Source of the DNA: Mugil cephalus
Taxonomy: Eukaryota > Chordata > Actinopteri > Mugiliformes > Mugilidae
DNA: 64,000 bases
Direction of reading: 5' to 3'
Assembly: GCF_022458985.1 (NCBI RefSeq)
Contig: NC_061779.1
Coordinates: forward strand, 13,065,001-13,129,000
Shown here: one piece after another, positions 38,601 to 51,300 of the stretch
How positions within the stretch are numbered: the stretch's first letter is position 1
Layout of the letters: each line of letters begins with the position of its first letter
The notes under the pieces: generated by a model
What the model saw: the letters and a program-made list of their open reading frames with translations, nothing else
Database searches by the model: none
What the model was told of the DNA's origin: nothing
Program-made: the position numbers and the translations under genes

Positions 38601-41600
38601 AACAAAAAAGTAGCAGGCAACAGACTGTAGCCATGCATTGCACCTCACCCCCAGGGGGCAGCACCACAGCACTCAACAACACAGTGACCAAGGCGTAAAC
38701 ACACACACACACACACACGCACACACTCGGCCAGCACATGACCCGCACTAATTATTGTGATTATAACACAAAGCCACATAGCCAAACCATAAGGTGAAAG
38801 ATGCCCCTATCAATAAAACTATTTGACGCAAATGATGGCTGCCTATCCAAATGTTAATGCCTATAAAACTATCCAGGTGTAACCAGGAACAGCTTTCACC
38901 TGCTTAAGGATTAACTCAGGTACTCATTCTCCCAAACAACCAAACAGATCAGTATCACACACAGGAGAAAATTGTGCAACACAGGAGGATAATGGGTAGC
39001 ATTGACTAACAGCCAGTTGCCACAGCACCAGACACTCACATGACACTGTAGATCAATGGAGGAGCTCAGTCATATCGCTTTACGGGACAATGAACGAGCT
39101 ACACTATTCCTGTGTGTTTGTGTGCGCGAACTCACCAGGGTTGTGGATGCGGTCCAGTAATTTGACGGAGCGAGCGCTGACCACTCCACCGACGTGAACC
39201 AGAAAACCGAGTGGGAAAGAAGTCAAGGTGAAAAAGGGGAATTCCTGCAGACAGAAAACAAATGGGTCACTTACAGAAGGGGAAGAGAAAGCATCTGGAT
39301 GGTAAAGGATACATAAAAAAAAATCATAAATTAGTCAAAAAAAGAAAAAGTTACATTAACAGATAAGAACCTTGATGCAAACAAAAAAAAATTTACGAAT
39401 GTATATATGACTTAGATATCAGTCTTAAATGGCTTTAACAGCACCATAAAAAATATATGTAAAATCTGAAAAATCTAAAAAATTTATTGAAACCAGACTT
39501 CAAACTTTAGACTTTGTTGTCTCCTGGGCTGTGCAACTTGCAAAAACTGACTGGCTAAAGAGTAAATCCTAAACACTAAGTACGTGCCGACTTAAGTGAT
39601 AAGAGAATTAGATTAAATGGCAACATGCAGCAAGGACTGAAGTTGATGTAGTACCCTCATGCAACTACTATCCCCAATTGCTCATTTTCAGCCTACACTC
39701 AGAGACACACAAATCAGGAACATTTGAAATAGATCTGGAAGTGATTGAGAACATATAAACAAAATGACACCTTCGTATATTGTATCACTACTTAGTGATT
39801 GATTCAATCCTTTCAAATCCAGATACTGTATGTACATGCAATCATTAGGTTTGGAGCTGAAAGTGAAGAACACACACAGACAAAGTAGTTTGTGATTGAG
39901 GATCTGGTTTACATGCGTCCCTCTGTGCACTAACAGGACACCCCGTCCTCGGTCTCCAGTCAAATAATGCGATGCAAATACATGCAACCACTCACAAGAG
40001 GGGCAGGAAATACTCGGACTGCCTCTTGGCACCTTGGTATTTATTCTTGTTTGAATTGGCCTTTACAGAAAACCAGGGGGACGTTGTGCTTCCAATCATG
40101 CAGGACTGGTATGTGATGAATGGCTTTAGTGGGGAGAATTCAGGCAGGACTAACACTAGATTCGTCCTCATCTAGCACTCAAAAAAAAAAAAAAAAAAAC
40201 AAGCTTGTCCTCCCACTTGGAGCCAGGAGGCAAGAATGAGGTGATGAGGTGAGTATGTTCATTCGCATTTGTCGACACAGGAAAATAAAATCAGACTCAG
40301 GAAAAGACATCAGAAAGGAGGGAGGCGTTCAACATGAGTATCCAGAAGACACACACAGTCACACACACCCCTTCAGACGCGAAGGGAGCACAACTCCTAG
40401 CCTCCGAACCTCTGCCTGACATGTCTGTGGATCTTTTAGGTGGGTGAAGAGCACACACGCAAAACTGGGTCACGCAAGGACCCGCTGCTGTGTTGCTCAA
40501 GCCGGAGCCACACCTCCGAGATCTACAAACAGCAGAGGAGGGTCGGTAGGAGCTGACTCAGACTGGGTGGTGGCTATCGGCGTTGTCAGGGTGTTAAGGA
40601 GAAGGTGGAGAGTGAAAGAGTGTCACACTGATGGGACATACCCTGGCGTTTAACAATAACCCAGAGGAAGACGCTCCCTGAGTAGCACAAGTGGTCAAGA
40701 GGACAGAGAGAGGGAACATTATTTGGTCTTAAACAGGCCCATCCCCATCAAACACCTCACCAGTGTAAATCAGAAACCTTTCACAAAGAATGCAGCCATT
40801 GAACAGAAGCGTGTGAACCCTTTAACGCAGACATCTGTGGCTTAACTGCGACACGTGTCAGAGAATTAACTGTCAAAACTGCCATGCTTAGCTCGCTGTG
40901 ATTTATAGAGCGTTTCAGTCTCAAATATCTGCATGTAAGGTGAGCCACTAAACAAACGTATGACCAAAGTGTGAGCGTGTCACTGTACCCTCTGCTCGAG
41001 AGCCGTCTGCGTCTGTTGTCTGAGCAGTGTCTTCAGAGGCCCCGCCTCCTTGCCGGCGCTGCCGCTGCCCATCCCTGGCAACAGAGGAGAGGACGTTTCA
41101 GTGTTGTCACTTCTAGCACACACATCAATGGACTAAAAAGTGAAACAATCTATCAGTTTATTATTACATCGAAACATTAATGTTATCATGACAAATCAAG
41201 TGGAAAACAACTGCTGGCCCTGCGCATAACATCGGACATTAAATAAACCGGATCCATCCTCATCCTTAGCTTACGCTAACCGTTTTCTATTTACACTGAG
41301 GAACACATCAAACCACATGCTGGGGAAGAAGAATCCAGAGTTGGACTCAGACAGTAGTGTTGTCTCCCAATGGGCTCGGGGCAGCTGCATCATACACGCT
41401 GCGTTAATGCTCCTGATAACACCAGGGGTTTCAACAGACCTGCTGTTGACCCAAAATACTCTACAAACAAGATCCTGCTACTTGATGACACACAGCAGTC
41501 CTACTATACCGGAGGCTGCCAGCAGCAGGTCCTCAGTGAAGGACACGCTCTTTCTCAGCAAGGCAGGGTCTGAGTGGATGGAGGACAGAGGGGGCGGGGT

Positions 41601-43081
41601 GGCTGCTCTGGGGGCAGAGCCTTGACCACAGCCCACTGAGCCAATACCAGGAAGGGACAGAGTGTCTGTGGAGAGGGTGGGGGAGCTGGGGCAGAGGAAG
41701 ATTCCGGGTCTGCGTCTCACTGACCGGGGCTCCTCTATCCAGCAGAGAAACAGATGGAGGGCGCACAGAGAAAAACAGAAATATTGAGAATGGACAGGCA
41801 GAGAGCAATGAGGGTAGCGGGCAGAAGTACAACAACTGAGCAGGAGGAGAAGAGCGTGAAGAGGATGAAGTCAAGACAAGTGTAGAGGAATTGTGTGTAC
41901 GAACTAGGGATGCCCTCACCGACAGATTGGGACATGTGACTCAACTGGAATAACTCATACTGACGTTATTAAAAGAGATAAGGTATCAACCATAACAGTC
42001 ATTAAAGAAATAGCTTTACCCTTTGCCAGTTCACTGCTTTTAGTGACACAGAATCCAGTTAGATACTGGTATTTTAACTTTGAACAATTGACCTCTGGTC
42101 AGATTCTAGATGTGCTGGCAGTGTGGTAGTGTGGATAAATAAATGTGAATCAATGCACCCCTAACAGAAATGTGCTAGTTAACACAGACGAGTTAGAGTT
42201 AGAAAAGATGTGGGGGACACAGGCACAAAGAGATGGAGGAGAAGAATAGGGGACTAAGAGAAAAAGAGGATGACAGCATAGAGGAATCGTGAAAAAGTAA
42301 AGCAGGAGGAAAGAAGGCAGGATGTGAGTTAGGGGACTGCAGGTCCAGCCAGGAGAAGATGGGAGAGTAGCTGATATAAGAAGGTTCTTCAGGCTTTATG
42401 GTATTTATTGTGGGGCCGGGTTAAAATATGCTTGAGCTGTCCTCGGGGCAGAGTTTGACCAAACTTACCGTCTCCTCAATGATTAACCATAATGCCTGCT
42501 AATGAAGAAGTGACCTTAGATCAACAACAGCCCCCTTGAGACACAGTGCTTCTAAGACTACAACAACAGGGGACAGAACTAATTCAGAGATCTGGTGTGG
42601 TTTCACACAGCAAAGTTTTTACACAAATTGTGTTGTTTTTATTTTTGTAGATGTGCGAACTAAAAAGTCACACCAGATCCCTGAGGACAGAGAGGGATCA
42701 ATGCACGGCGAAATAAATATTTAAAATACCATTTACAATAAAATAAAGTTAAACAACAATGACAAAAGGTGAAATAAAAAAAAAGAACAAATAATAATAA
42801 TAATAATAAAAAAAAACTAAAACCACCATCATAGTAGCACCACAATGAGATGTGGGAGAAGGGAGGGGTGAGAATGTGGAAGGGGGCGGGGCCAAGTATT
42901 CTTACCCGTCTTTGGCGTCAAACTGAGGTCTGTGTCTGATGATGAGGACTGGCGGCTGCATGGCTTGGAGGGAGAGAAGGGGGGAGGAGAGGAGGAGGAG
43001 GTGGGAAGGGCTCTGAAAGGGGTAGGCGGGCCGGAGGACGAGGGCAGATCCTCACCAAATACCGGCCTGCCAGGAGAACAT

Positions 43082-43121
<40 letters not shown>

Positions 43122-45105
43122 TACGTCAGTCACCTCACCCTCCGAGCGTCTGCGCGTGCTGTACATATGTAGGTGTGCGGCAAGTTTGCCACCGAGTGGA
43201 GATGTTTAATGTGTGGTTTGTTTGCTTTGGGTGAGGCGTGTTTGAGGTGCTACAGATGGCTAGAAAGAGCAAGCGTTGAAAGCAAAAATTAAACACAAAG
43301 AAAAGCAACGGACACACAAATAAAACTAACGAAAAAACACACACACACAAAAAAAAAAAAAAGAGGTCAGATTCAACAGAGGATGTCAAGCCGAAGCATG
43401 TGTCCCAGTAGAATTAAGCAAAAGGTTTTGGTGACTGTAGAGAGATCACAGGCCCTTCCTCTGAAACGCAGCGTGACACACACACATCAGGGGACGTGGC
43501 TGCCCGACCCGTTGGAAAAACACAAAGTTTGGGGCTACGTTTTGCTCATTTCTCTCACAAAAGAAGCAAGGGTCTGCCTTCAGTCTTCATCTTGATGCCC
43601 CTGTCTACACTATCAAACTATCCAACCTCCAAATACAATATAACCACTCTCCTCCTTCTGTAAAGACGCTACCATCGCCCTTCTTAAATTAAAATGTCCT
43701 GTCCTTTTCCTGCTCTTATTTCCTTCCCTGCCTCGGCGTACCAGTGAAGATGAGTGTGGGAACAGAGACAGAGAAGTTCTGGGACAGTCTCTGGGAGCTG
43801 CAGGCCGAATGCACGGGGCTGTTGTGGGTGGAGCGGCATCCGTGGGCAAGGGGAGACCTGGGCCCGTCAGCACAAAGAGAGAAAGACAGACAGAGAAAGA
43901 GAGAGAGAGAGAGAGAGGGGGGAAGACGCAAGGACGGTTTTGACACAAGCAGGGTGAAAAACGTCCCGATCCGAATTTTTGGCAGAAGAAGAAAGAGTCG
44001 CACACGAGTACCAACACAACATTGCAGTAGAGTGGGGGGAAAAAAAGAGACAAAAAGGAAAAGAACAGCAAAAAGAGGACTTATTTTCACCCCCACTTTT
44101 TGCCCAGTTATTCTGTTTAAAAGTCATGTAAAAGCAACATGCATAGCTCCCAGCATAGAGGTCTCAGTTTCTTCCATGTAGAGCAGGGATGCAAACACAA
44201 AAAGGAAAAAAGGTGACAAATAAGTATCAACAGACTATCTAGCATGACAGAAGATTTTATTTCTCCATCGTCACTGAAGCAATAACCACTGATGCAAACT
44301 TAAACAGGCAGTAAACCAAGGAAACGCTCTAATAAATATCCTTTGTTTATGTCACTGTGAAATATCTAAACTTTGGCTTTCAGGAAGTGATCTGAAGACC
44401 TCAGTTTTCAGTCCCTTTATTTTATTTATTCCTTCACTCTACCATTTAAAACTAAAATATGACCAGATGTCAACTGTCAAAAAGACCAAATAATGTCAAA
44501 CAATATATATTTTTTTAAATTGCGTAGTGCAAGCAGTTACTGGAGGGTAACATTTTTATCATTTTAATGGAATCCTTCTTAATAACATTATTGCTGAATG
44601 CTGTTAAGCCATAAGGAAATAATACGGACATTTTTTATTTTAGGATAAAAACTTTTTTTTTTTTTTAATACATCTATATCACACACAGATCTGTTGACAA
44701 AATTTATGCTCACTCATGGTTATGATGAGTGAAATTTTTTTTTTTAAATTTTTATAATCACAATATAAGAGTTCTGTGTTTTTATTATCACTAGAAGAGC
44801 ACAAACTACAGCCGTGTCTACAAGGGAAAGGGAAAGATGGTGTCAAGTACAATAATTAATTAGGCTTTTCTCTGGCTCATCATTTTTCTTTTCCTTCATT
44901 TTTTGGGGTCAGTCTGGGTTCTGTAAAGCAACTTGAGACTATTTGTGTTGTTACTGATGCTATAGAAATTAAATGAAATTAACTGAAAAGTGAATAATTC
45001 CTCTCATTCCTAAAACTATCTCTCACTAAAAACATTTTCTTATTTTAATTTTCACATTTTATCTAAGTAAACACAAAAAGGTGTTTACATCCCTGATACA
45101 CACAA

Positions 45106-45136
<31 letters not shown>

Positions 45137-47192
45137 TATATACATAAAAATACAAACAAAAGGCACACATGCAGTCATCTGTAGTTATGCGTACAAAATC
45201 ACAAACCAACGACAGGAGAACAAAGTGAGGAAGCATACTGTTCGAGGCCGACAAGGACAAATGTGTGCTACATACTCACTACAAGATGCAGCACTAGAAC
45301 ATGCAGAGGCAGAGCAGAAAGCCATGCAAGAGCAGTCTAAAAGAGCAGACAAGGGAGGAGGGGGGGTTGAGGATGGCTGTGTGTGTACTGTACATGTGTG
45401 TGTCTCAGGTTATGTCGTGTGCTGATAGTTTTATGACGCATTACACGAGACACAACAGACACACAAACTACAAAGAGGAAATCCTAGATACTGAGACACA
45501 CACAATGGCAACTGCTCGACTGAGAACAAACTAATATATACAGTACATTTCATCCACACGCTCTCCCTTTCATGCACACGCAAATTACGTTTCCCCTTTC
45601 TAACAGACTAGGTCCGTAGTGTAACTAAACATGAAAATAGGATTCTTCCATGCCTGTGTTGCTGGTTCATACTCACTCCTTTCCATCCTTTGAAGGGGAA
45701 TTGCAGGCATTGGAAGCAGGGGCTGTGTTAGGGTGAATGTGTGTGTTGGTGTTGGGGGCGCTTCCAGAGCTGATTTTGTCCAGCGTGCAGGCGGTACCTA
45801 TGGCCCGGACCACCAGGCCAGACTCCCCCTCCAGGTCGAAACACTGCAAATAGCCAACCACCGCATTCCCACCCATCTCCAGTACCTTAAGCCCTATTTT
45901 TCTCTGGAGCTCTCCTAAATAGGGATTAACATACAGCCATGTTAACAAGAGCATGGGAGAACAGGGACATGTCTTCTTTCTCTACACCTAAATGTAAAAA
46001 AAAAAAAAAAGAAAGATGGGAGATTTTCTTACCAGACATAAGTGAGATGAGCCTCTGACGAGCCTCATTGGAGGCCCGCGGTGTTCTGATACGGTCGATC
46101 CACTGGTACTCTGGATCCTCATTCACAACGAGCTCCTCCACAAATCCATGCACCATTGCTGCCCGGTAAGACCGTGGAATGGATGTAGCTGCCATTCAAA
46201 TTTAGACATTAGAGTAGGAGCTGATGTTAAGTAGTAGCTTAACATCACAATTACATATCCTTAAATTCCAAGATTCCCATGCATTGCTTTGTTGGTGAGA
46301 GCCAAAGGTAATTATGATTCCTAATTAATTATTTTATTATAAAATAAAAGACAAGTCAGACATACTGCAGAAAAACTTGATCCCGCATGACGACTGCCTG
46401 AAGCGGTTCAAATCATTGAAGAGCTCCACCTTAACGAGGACATTGATCTCCCCTCGGATACCTAACGACAGCCAACAGAAGGAAGCACAACATAATTAGG
46501 AGTTTGAAAATAAATCTCTTGATTATGGTGGTCAGATCAGTTTCTTCTTGTACCATGAATGGTGTCATAGATGGGAAACCAGCCAGAGATTACAGAAGCC
46601 GCTTCAGTGCACAGCAGTGGGTCAATGTCAATGTAAACTTTCCCTATGGCATCATTAGCACTGTAAGTGTCGTGGTCCAATACTGTGATCTGCAGAGGCT
46701 CATCCTGCAAGTCCTCGTCGTCAACCTGGACAGCAGCAGCAGAAGAGGAAGAGGAGCAAAAGAGAAACCGGAACAGCAATGAGATAAGGTCTTCTCTGTA
46801 AATGGTGGAAGTAATGAAAGTAAATCTACATTTCCTGTGGATGAATCCATCGCTGCCATGTTTAAAAAGAGACTCAAATTACCTCAAATTTGAACCACTC
46901 AGAGTTCCACTGTGGGTTGAGGGATTTGGGAAAGACGTCTGTCTTGAAAGTTGTGTTTCCAAACTTGACCTGCGAAACAAAAAAGGGTGCAAGACACATA
47001 TTTTAAAATATCCATTGATAGTATGTAGTGTTTGTGTTGATGCACGCTACGGTTGTCATCAAAAATAAGAAACAGCAATGTCGTCCAAGCATCTCCGCTT
47101 ACCTCTACAAAAGCATCAGTAAGATCACTGGCTCTGTCCATCACAGGCAAGTGGCGTCCTGCCACAATTTTGGCCTTCAGTTTCCCAGGCAT
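27726..47192 (-). CDS. c2cd5: C2 calcium-dependent domain-containing protein 5 (CDP138)
   Basis: Twenty-seven coding exons, transcript order: 47192-47103, 46969-46883, 46725-46554, 46461-46366, 46188-46033, 45914-45677, 43066-42906, 41074-40989, 39244-39136, 35742-35628, 35534-35436, 35329-35218, 35096-35017, 34408-34222, 34143-33979, 32337-32197, 32112-32049, 31950-31889, 31780-31682, 31548-31459, 31352-31274, 30550-30458, 29976-29947, 29646-29545, 28370-28177, 28087-27941, 27851-27726. They join in frame to 1059 aa. The N-terminal C2 domain (1-116) keeps all five calcium-binding Asp known from human CDP138: D19, D26, D76, D78, D84. The Akt target motif RQRLIS with Ser197 is intact. CDP138 links Akt2 signalling to GLUT4 vesicle fusion at the plasma membrane. 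Three GxxAVxxY-type blocks (near 215, 490 and 1000) suggest repeated YbjQ-like domains. Two further exons appear to be alternative and are listed separately. Confidence 0.94.
29652..29712. repeat. (CA)n microsatellite in c2cd5 intron
   Basis: A CA tract with later CAAA and CGCA interruptions begins 6 bases outside the acceptor of the exon at 29646-29545. On the transcript this is a (TG)n run leading into TTCTCTCCAG. Confidence 0.9.
29947..29976 (-). CDS. c2cd5: 30-nt microexon of c2cd5
   Basis: Thirty bases between GTGTGACAG and GTAAGC encode G-IPESTVSSR and keep phase 1 to phase 1, so it can be included or skipped without a frame change. Vertebrate C2CD5 proteins have a similar SGIP segment at this place before the conserved VDYSSFADRC, which supports inclusion. 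Confidence 0.7.
35101..35124. repeat. Poly-A tract (poly-U on the c2cd5 transcript) at a splice acceptor
   Basis: Twenty-four A on the + strand adjoin CCTTG, so the acceptor of the c2cd5 exon 35096-35017 reads T(24)-CAAG. It is a homopolymer polypyrimidine tract. Confidence 0.9.
41510..41734 (-). CDS. c2cd5: Probable 75-codon cassette exon of c2cd5
   Basis: An open stretch of 225 bases, preceded by CTGGATAG and followed by GTATAG, is phase 1 at both ends and so fits between the exon at 43066-42906 and that at 41074-40989 without changing frame. It encodes EEPRSVRRRPGIFLC at its start and LLRKSVSFTEDLLLAAS at its end, the latter with a basophilic-kinase type RKSVS site. Codon use and composition look coding and the + strand is not. 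I recognise no domain; it would lengthen C2CD5 to 1134 aa. Confidence 0.55.
42906..43066 (-). CDS. c2cd5: c2cd5 exon 7b (Ser/Pro-rich, RQSSSSDTDLSLTPKTG end)
   Basis: This 161-base exon starts at phase 2 and ends at phase 1. It encodes PVFGEDLPSSSGPP and ends SRQSSSSDTDLSLTPKT, which matches the exon found in the main vertebrate C2CD5 isoform. It lies 676 bases downstream (in transcript direction) of exon 7a, with identical phases. Confidence 0.85.
43084..43118. repeat. (CA)n microsatellite in c2cd5 intron
   Basis: About 17 CA units starting 18 bases upstream (in transcript direction) of the exon 7b acceptor, so it sits in the branch-point region of that exon. Confidence 0.9.
43742..43857 (-). 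CDS. c2cd5: c2cd5 exon 7a (alternative to 7b)
   Basis: This 116-base exon starts at phase 2 (GA|G, Glu) and ends at phase 1 (ACT G), exactly like exon 7b. It encodes ESPLAHGCRSTHNSPVHSA and then CSSQRLSQNFSVSVPTLIFT. Acceptor GGGCCCAG and donor GTACGC are acceptable. Using both 7a and 7b together would shift the frame, so the pair should be mutually exclusive. I believe vertebrate C2CD5 isoforms with a similar SQRLSQNFSVSVPTLI segment exist, but cannot check. Confidence 0.65.
44905..44990 (+). mobile_element. Short LINE-type 3' tail remnant
   Basis: CTGTAAAGCAACTTGAGACT...GCTATAGAAATTAAATGAAATTAA resembles the widespread fish tail that reads AAAGCGACTTGAGAC...GCGCTATATAAATAAAATTGAATTG. It is short and lies in an intron of c2cd5. 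Confidence 0.4.
45115..45136. repeat. (CA)n microsatellite
   Basis: CA tract preceded by a short CT run, within a c2cd5 intron. Confidence 0.85.
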
Positions 47193-47616
47193 GATTCAGT
47201 TTTAGGGTAGACCTGCACACAAATATTATAAACAACAGTGAATGTCAGCTGCTGTCACTAATAACAGTGAAACCTGAGGAGTGGGCATATGTTGTTGACA
47301 GTGTGGAGAGCCCCTTCCTCTATTTACAAGCTCACTAGCAAATAAGCTAACTTCTCTCAGCTAATATGTAGCCTCACGTGAAATAGGTCGGTTCAAAATT
47401 ATCTACTTAAGTGTCCTATGTTAGGGCGACGGCTATCACCCTCATGTTAGCAAACGAGGCCAGCACCAAAAGCCACTTAACTGCATTGCAGTCAGAATCT
47501 CTTTAGCTCTAGTTACCTGATCGGCCATGTTTTTACAATCATGCTGCAAAGCCACTACACATATAACAGTAAAATTATCTCAAATGGCTCACAGTCTAAA
47601 CAGTATCACCCTTACC
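47193..47616 (-). other. c2cd5: c2cd5 leader intron and 5' UTR exon junctions
   Basis: On the transcript strand GTGTGCAG precedes the exon at 47212, 20 bases before the ATG, and a strong donor ACTG|GTAAGGG closes an upstream exon at 47616. So a non-coding first exon (47616 to about 47900) and an intron of 403 bases are predicted. The region beyond is GC-richer and lacks TATA, as expected for a broad promoter. Confidence 0.55.
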
Positions 47617-47940
47617 AGTGCTACAATATAACCAGGCAGCTGTCAAAGCGGCAGCGGCTCGTTTTACTCGGACATTAGTGTTGACAGTCCGCGGTTTGTC
47701 CGACCTCCGTGCCTCTCCCATAACACGAGACGTTAGTTCCCAGTGCTCCGCGGAAGCTGTCGTTCAACTTTCAAATATTCAACAAATTATTTATTACCGC
47801 GATGTAGAGACGGTTACCGGCGCACGAGTGACGTTAGGAAACGCTTTTTAATTAGTTCACATGACCTGAGTTAGCGCGTAGACGACAACGGCTAGCTTGA
47901 TAAGGATGAAGCCATGATGAATGAGTTTCAGCGGTGAGTG

Positions 47941-50900
47941 TGTGCTGCGTTCACGCACACCGCGTAAACTTGGGCTTTAGCAAACAAACTGTACAGTTGT
48001 GACGTAATGGTTGAAAAAAAAAAGAAAAAGAAATGTTAAAAAACAAACCTCATGATATATAAAATACATACACATGCCAAAAAGCGATTAGATTAGATTT
48101 TTCATCTACCTTTTTTTTTATAGAACTGCGTTCTATATGTTTGTATGTAGGGGCTATAGGGTTAAAAACTGTATCAAATAAATAAAGCGTCAACGTTTGT
48201 TTTGGGCATGCGCATTGTCAATAAACTGGCTCATGCTATGCATGCTGCAGGTGACACTGACAGAGGAGGAAGTAAAGGTTAACGGCGTTATGTAACAAAT
48301 ACTCGACTTCTTGTTACACTTCATAAATCCCAACACAACTCACAATGACAACTGAACTATAGGCCTAACAAAAGTGGGTAATCCAACAATTTATAGACAA
48401 CAATTCCACTAAAAGCCCCAGAGTGGGTAAACCTGGCAGGTAGTGTGTCCTGCCAGTCCTTCCTCATTCAATAAACAGGACCACGTATACACTTCCTCAC
48501 CTATTTTGCCTGTATCCCTGACAAACACGGTGTCCCTGGCCAGCAGTTTTGATCTTAGGTTATTTGACATTTATTTGAATGAGGATATTCTTCAAGCTTG
48601 AATGGCATCATGTTTGGCTAGATTCTCAGTTTATGTCAAATTATTGTTTTCATAGCTTATCATGGTACAAGCTCCTTCCAGTAAACCATGTTTGATTATT
48701 ATTTTAGATCATTTTACTGTGACTGTGAGTGCTAATGGTTGTTTATTTCTGTGTTAGCTCTGCGATAGACTGGTGACCTGTCCAGGGTGTACCCCGCCTC
48801 TCACCTGATGACAGCTGAGATAAGCTCCATGCAACCCCTGTGACCCTAGCGAGGATAAGCGGTAGTAGAAGATGAGATGAGATAAGATTATTTTACTGTT
48901 TACTGCCACTGTGTTATATCAGTTCATTTTTTCATTATCTTCATAGACAAGATGTACAGTAGTTTAAATTGAGCAGATCTTAAATTAAACTTTGTTTGGC
49001 TGTAAATGCTCCACGAAGAAGCTACATATCGTTAGCCTAATAACATAATTGCCTAAGTCATATATGAACGTTTTCAGAAAACAACTGATTTTTATTGATT
49101 TTGTAACAATGAGTCAAAAAATAATTTGGGCACTTATGCAATTAGGCTAATGATATAGTATATTGTCCATGTTTCAGTGAACTTGGAGCTGAAACCTTTC
49201 GCCTGTGTATGAGTATTTATGTGTATGCAAGTGTATACTGTGGGTGTCAAAACAAAAAATAAACTAGGCTGTCTGGCTATATTAAAATGACGTACCTTTT
49301 AAAAGGCCACTACCTCTTTCTTCCTCTCAGTACTGACACTTGTGTCAGGCGGATTAGTTTGAATTAAATCACGGAACTCATAGCTTGTCATCTCAGTGTT
49401 ATGCTGGTATTTGTGGTCAGCATACATATAAAGACAAGCACCTGTGCCATCCCTGGCACTGTGAATAGAGAGGCGGTTACACGTGTACAGTATGTGTAAT
49501 AACCTCATCTCTCTCTGACCCCTTTCAGTGTTTCAATGTCTTTCATCAGCTGAAATCTGTTTGTTTATCAGCTCTTTATTAGTTACAATACATGAAAGAA
49601 ATGAAAAGGACAGGGCTTGAACGAGGTAAGCTTTGATCCTAATATAGAGTACAGTGTTGAGGTTATAAATACAGTGCTAAAAGTGTGTTACAAGGTGTCC
49701 CGTGCAGCTGGGTCATACACTGAACCTTATTCTATATTAAAACACAACCTGCTGTTGTTCCCACAAAACATATCATCACTGTCACACAAGTGAAGCCTGT
49801 CAGAGGGGGAGGTTGACAGCAGCAAGGTCAACGCTTTCCAACCTTAGAAGGATGGCAACAGATACTTTATATGACAAAAATAAGAAAAGATTAAGATGAA
49901 TCATTTTGTTTTTCTGAAATATGACTGTCCTAAACATGTTCATTTTAAAAGTGAGAGCTTACAACCACCACACATGTTCAGGGTAATCCCACTTTATGAT
50001 TTAGTTTTGTCAATTTCCCCGTTTGAAATAGGATAAATACTGGTTTTGCTGTCAACAAAGTGATTAGTCTGAATCATAGCTGAGTTGTTTGCTTGGGCTC
50101 AAGTCGAGTCCACCTTCACACAAGTCACCTGAACTGGAAAGTTGTTGCTGGGACTCCACCCAGAAAAACTATGTACAGGTAAGAACAATGTGAGGAAAGT
50201 AAAGGCTGATCAGCAGGAGTGCTCTATAAAGTTTCAAGACGGAAATGTGGTCCTACATCTGAAGCAAAACAGAACACTTTTAAATCTTTATGTCAAACAT
50301 AATTAACACAAGATGCCCCAGATCACTGGCAGCCAGGATCTCCACGGTCCCTTCACAGTAGGATTAACAGCACGTAATGTGAATTTTTAATAATATAAAT
50401 ATGGCTGTCGAGCTGGTGCTGTTGGTTCATTGTTCAGCTGTCAGACATTCACTCCCAACTCCCAGATGGTGATACTCTATCCTCCCGATCCTAATTGACG
50501 TTTCCCTCTAGCACCACCGTGTGGACATGTGTGTTTTGAGTAAAAACGTCTCTGTTATTACATGATATCATTCCTTGTAGACGAGGGCAACATTTTAGAC
50601 CTTATTTACTATAAATACAAAGTAGAGACTGCTCTGCACATGACAGGATTTTTTTCTTTTTCTTTTTTGCACTCTGGGCCTTACAGTTTTATCCAACCAC
50701 ATGTTTATAATGGCTCAGTGGGTGCACAACATTGTGTGGATGTCACACATAGCACAAAGGTTATTGAATATAGCAGCATGACAACTGCTATTAGATGGTA
50801 ACAGAAAAGACATTTGTGGCTGTTGTTTCTGTCAGACAACAATAATTAATTATTAATATTCAAAGGGAGAAACCCAGAAGAATGCAGCACAGATTTGTGC

Positions 50901-51300
50901 AGCACATATGCTTACACTTAGAGGACTATTGTGAGAGGTTTTATGTGTTTTCTGAATGACACGAGGGAAATACTGGGAGACTGGGATTTCATCCTCACCA
51001 TGAGAATGAAGAGGTGGTACTAATATGTCACAGTGAGAAGTTAACAGACGGAGCTTTTCTTTCAATCCTGGTGACAGGCCAGTGATTTCTTCCTGATAGC
51101 TGGGTGGTGTCACGAGGCCAGCTGTTCGAGAGGCTGGAAAAAGAAGACGTCTCGCACGTCCCTGTTTAAAAGCACTACGCCACGCATTGTCAAAGCAGAG
51201 AGCTTCCTTCACTTTGTCTCAGCTCTTAGAGGGCATCATTCGCTTTCTGAAAGCAGACGGCTCAGCTGAGGGACTCTAATCAATAGATAATCTCTGGTCT
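47941..51300. other. Intergenic region between c2cd5 and troponin I (divergent genes)
   Basis: Apart from a LINE 3' tail (listed separately) I find no coding exon, RNA gene or ordered repeat. Part of it must serve both divergent promoters. Confidence 0.5.
48721..48893 (+). mobile_element. LINE-derived 3' tail (plus orientation)
   Basis: TGCGATAGACTGGTGACCTG, then ACCCCGCCTCTCACC, and the end GATAAGCGGTAGTAGAAGATGAGATGAGATAAG mark the same family as 5013-5293. Only the last 170 bases are present. Confidence 0.6.
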
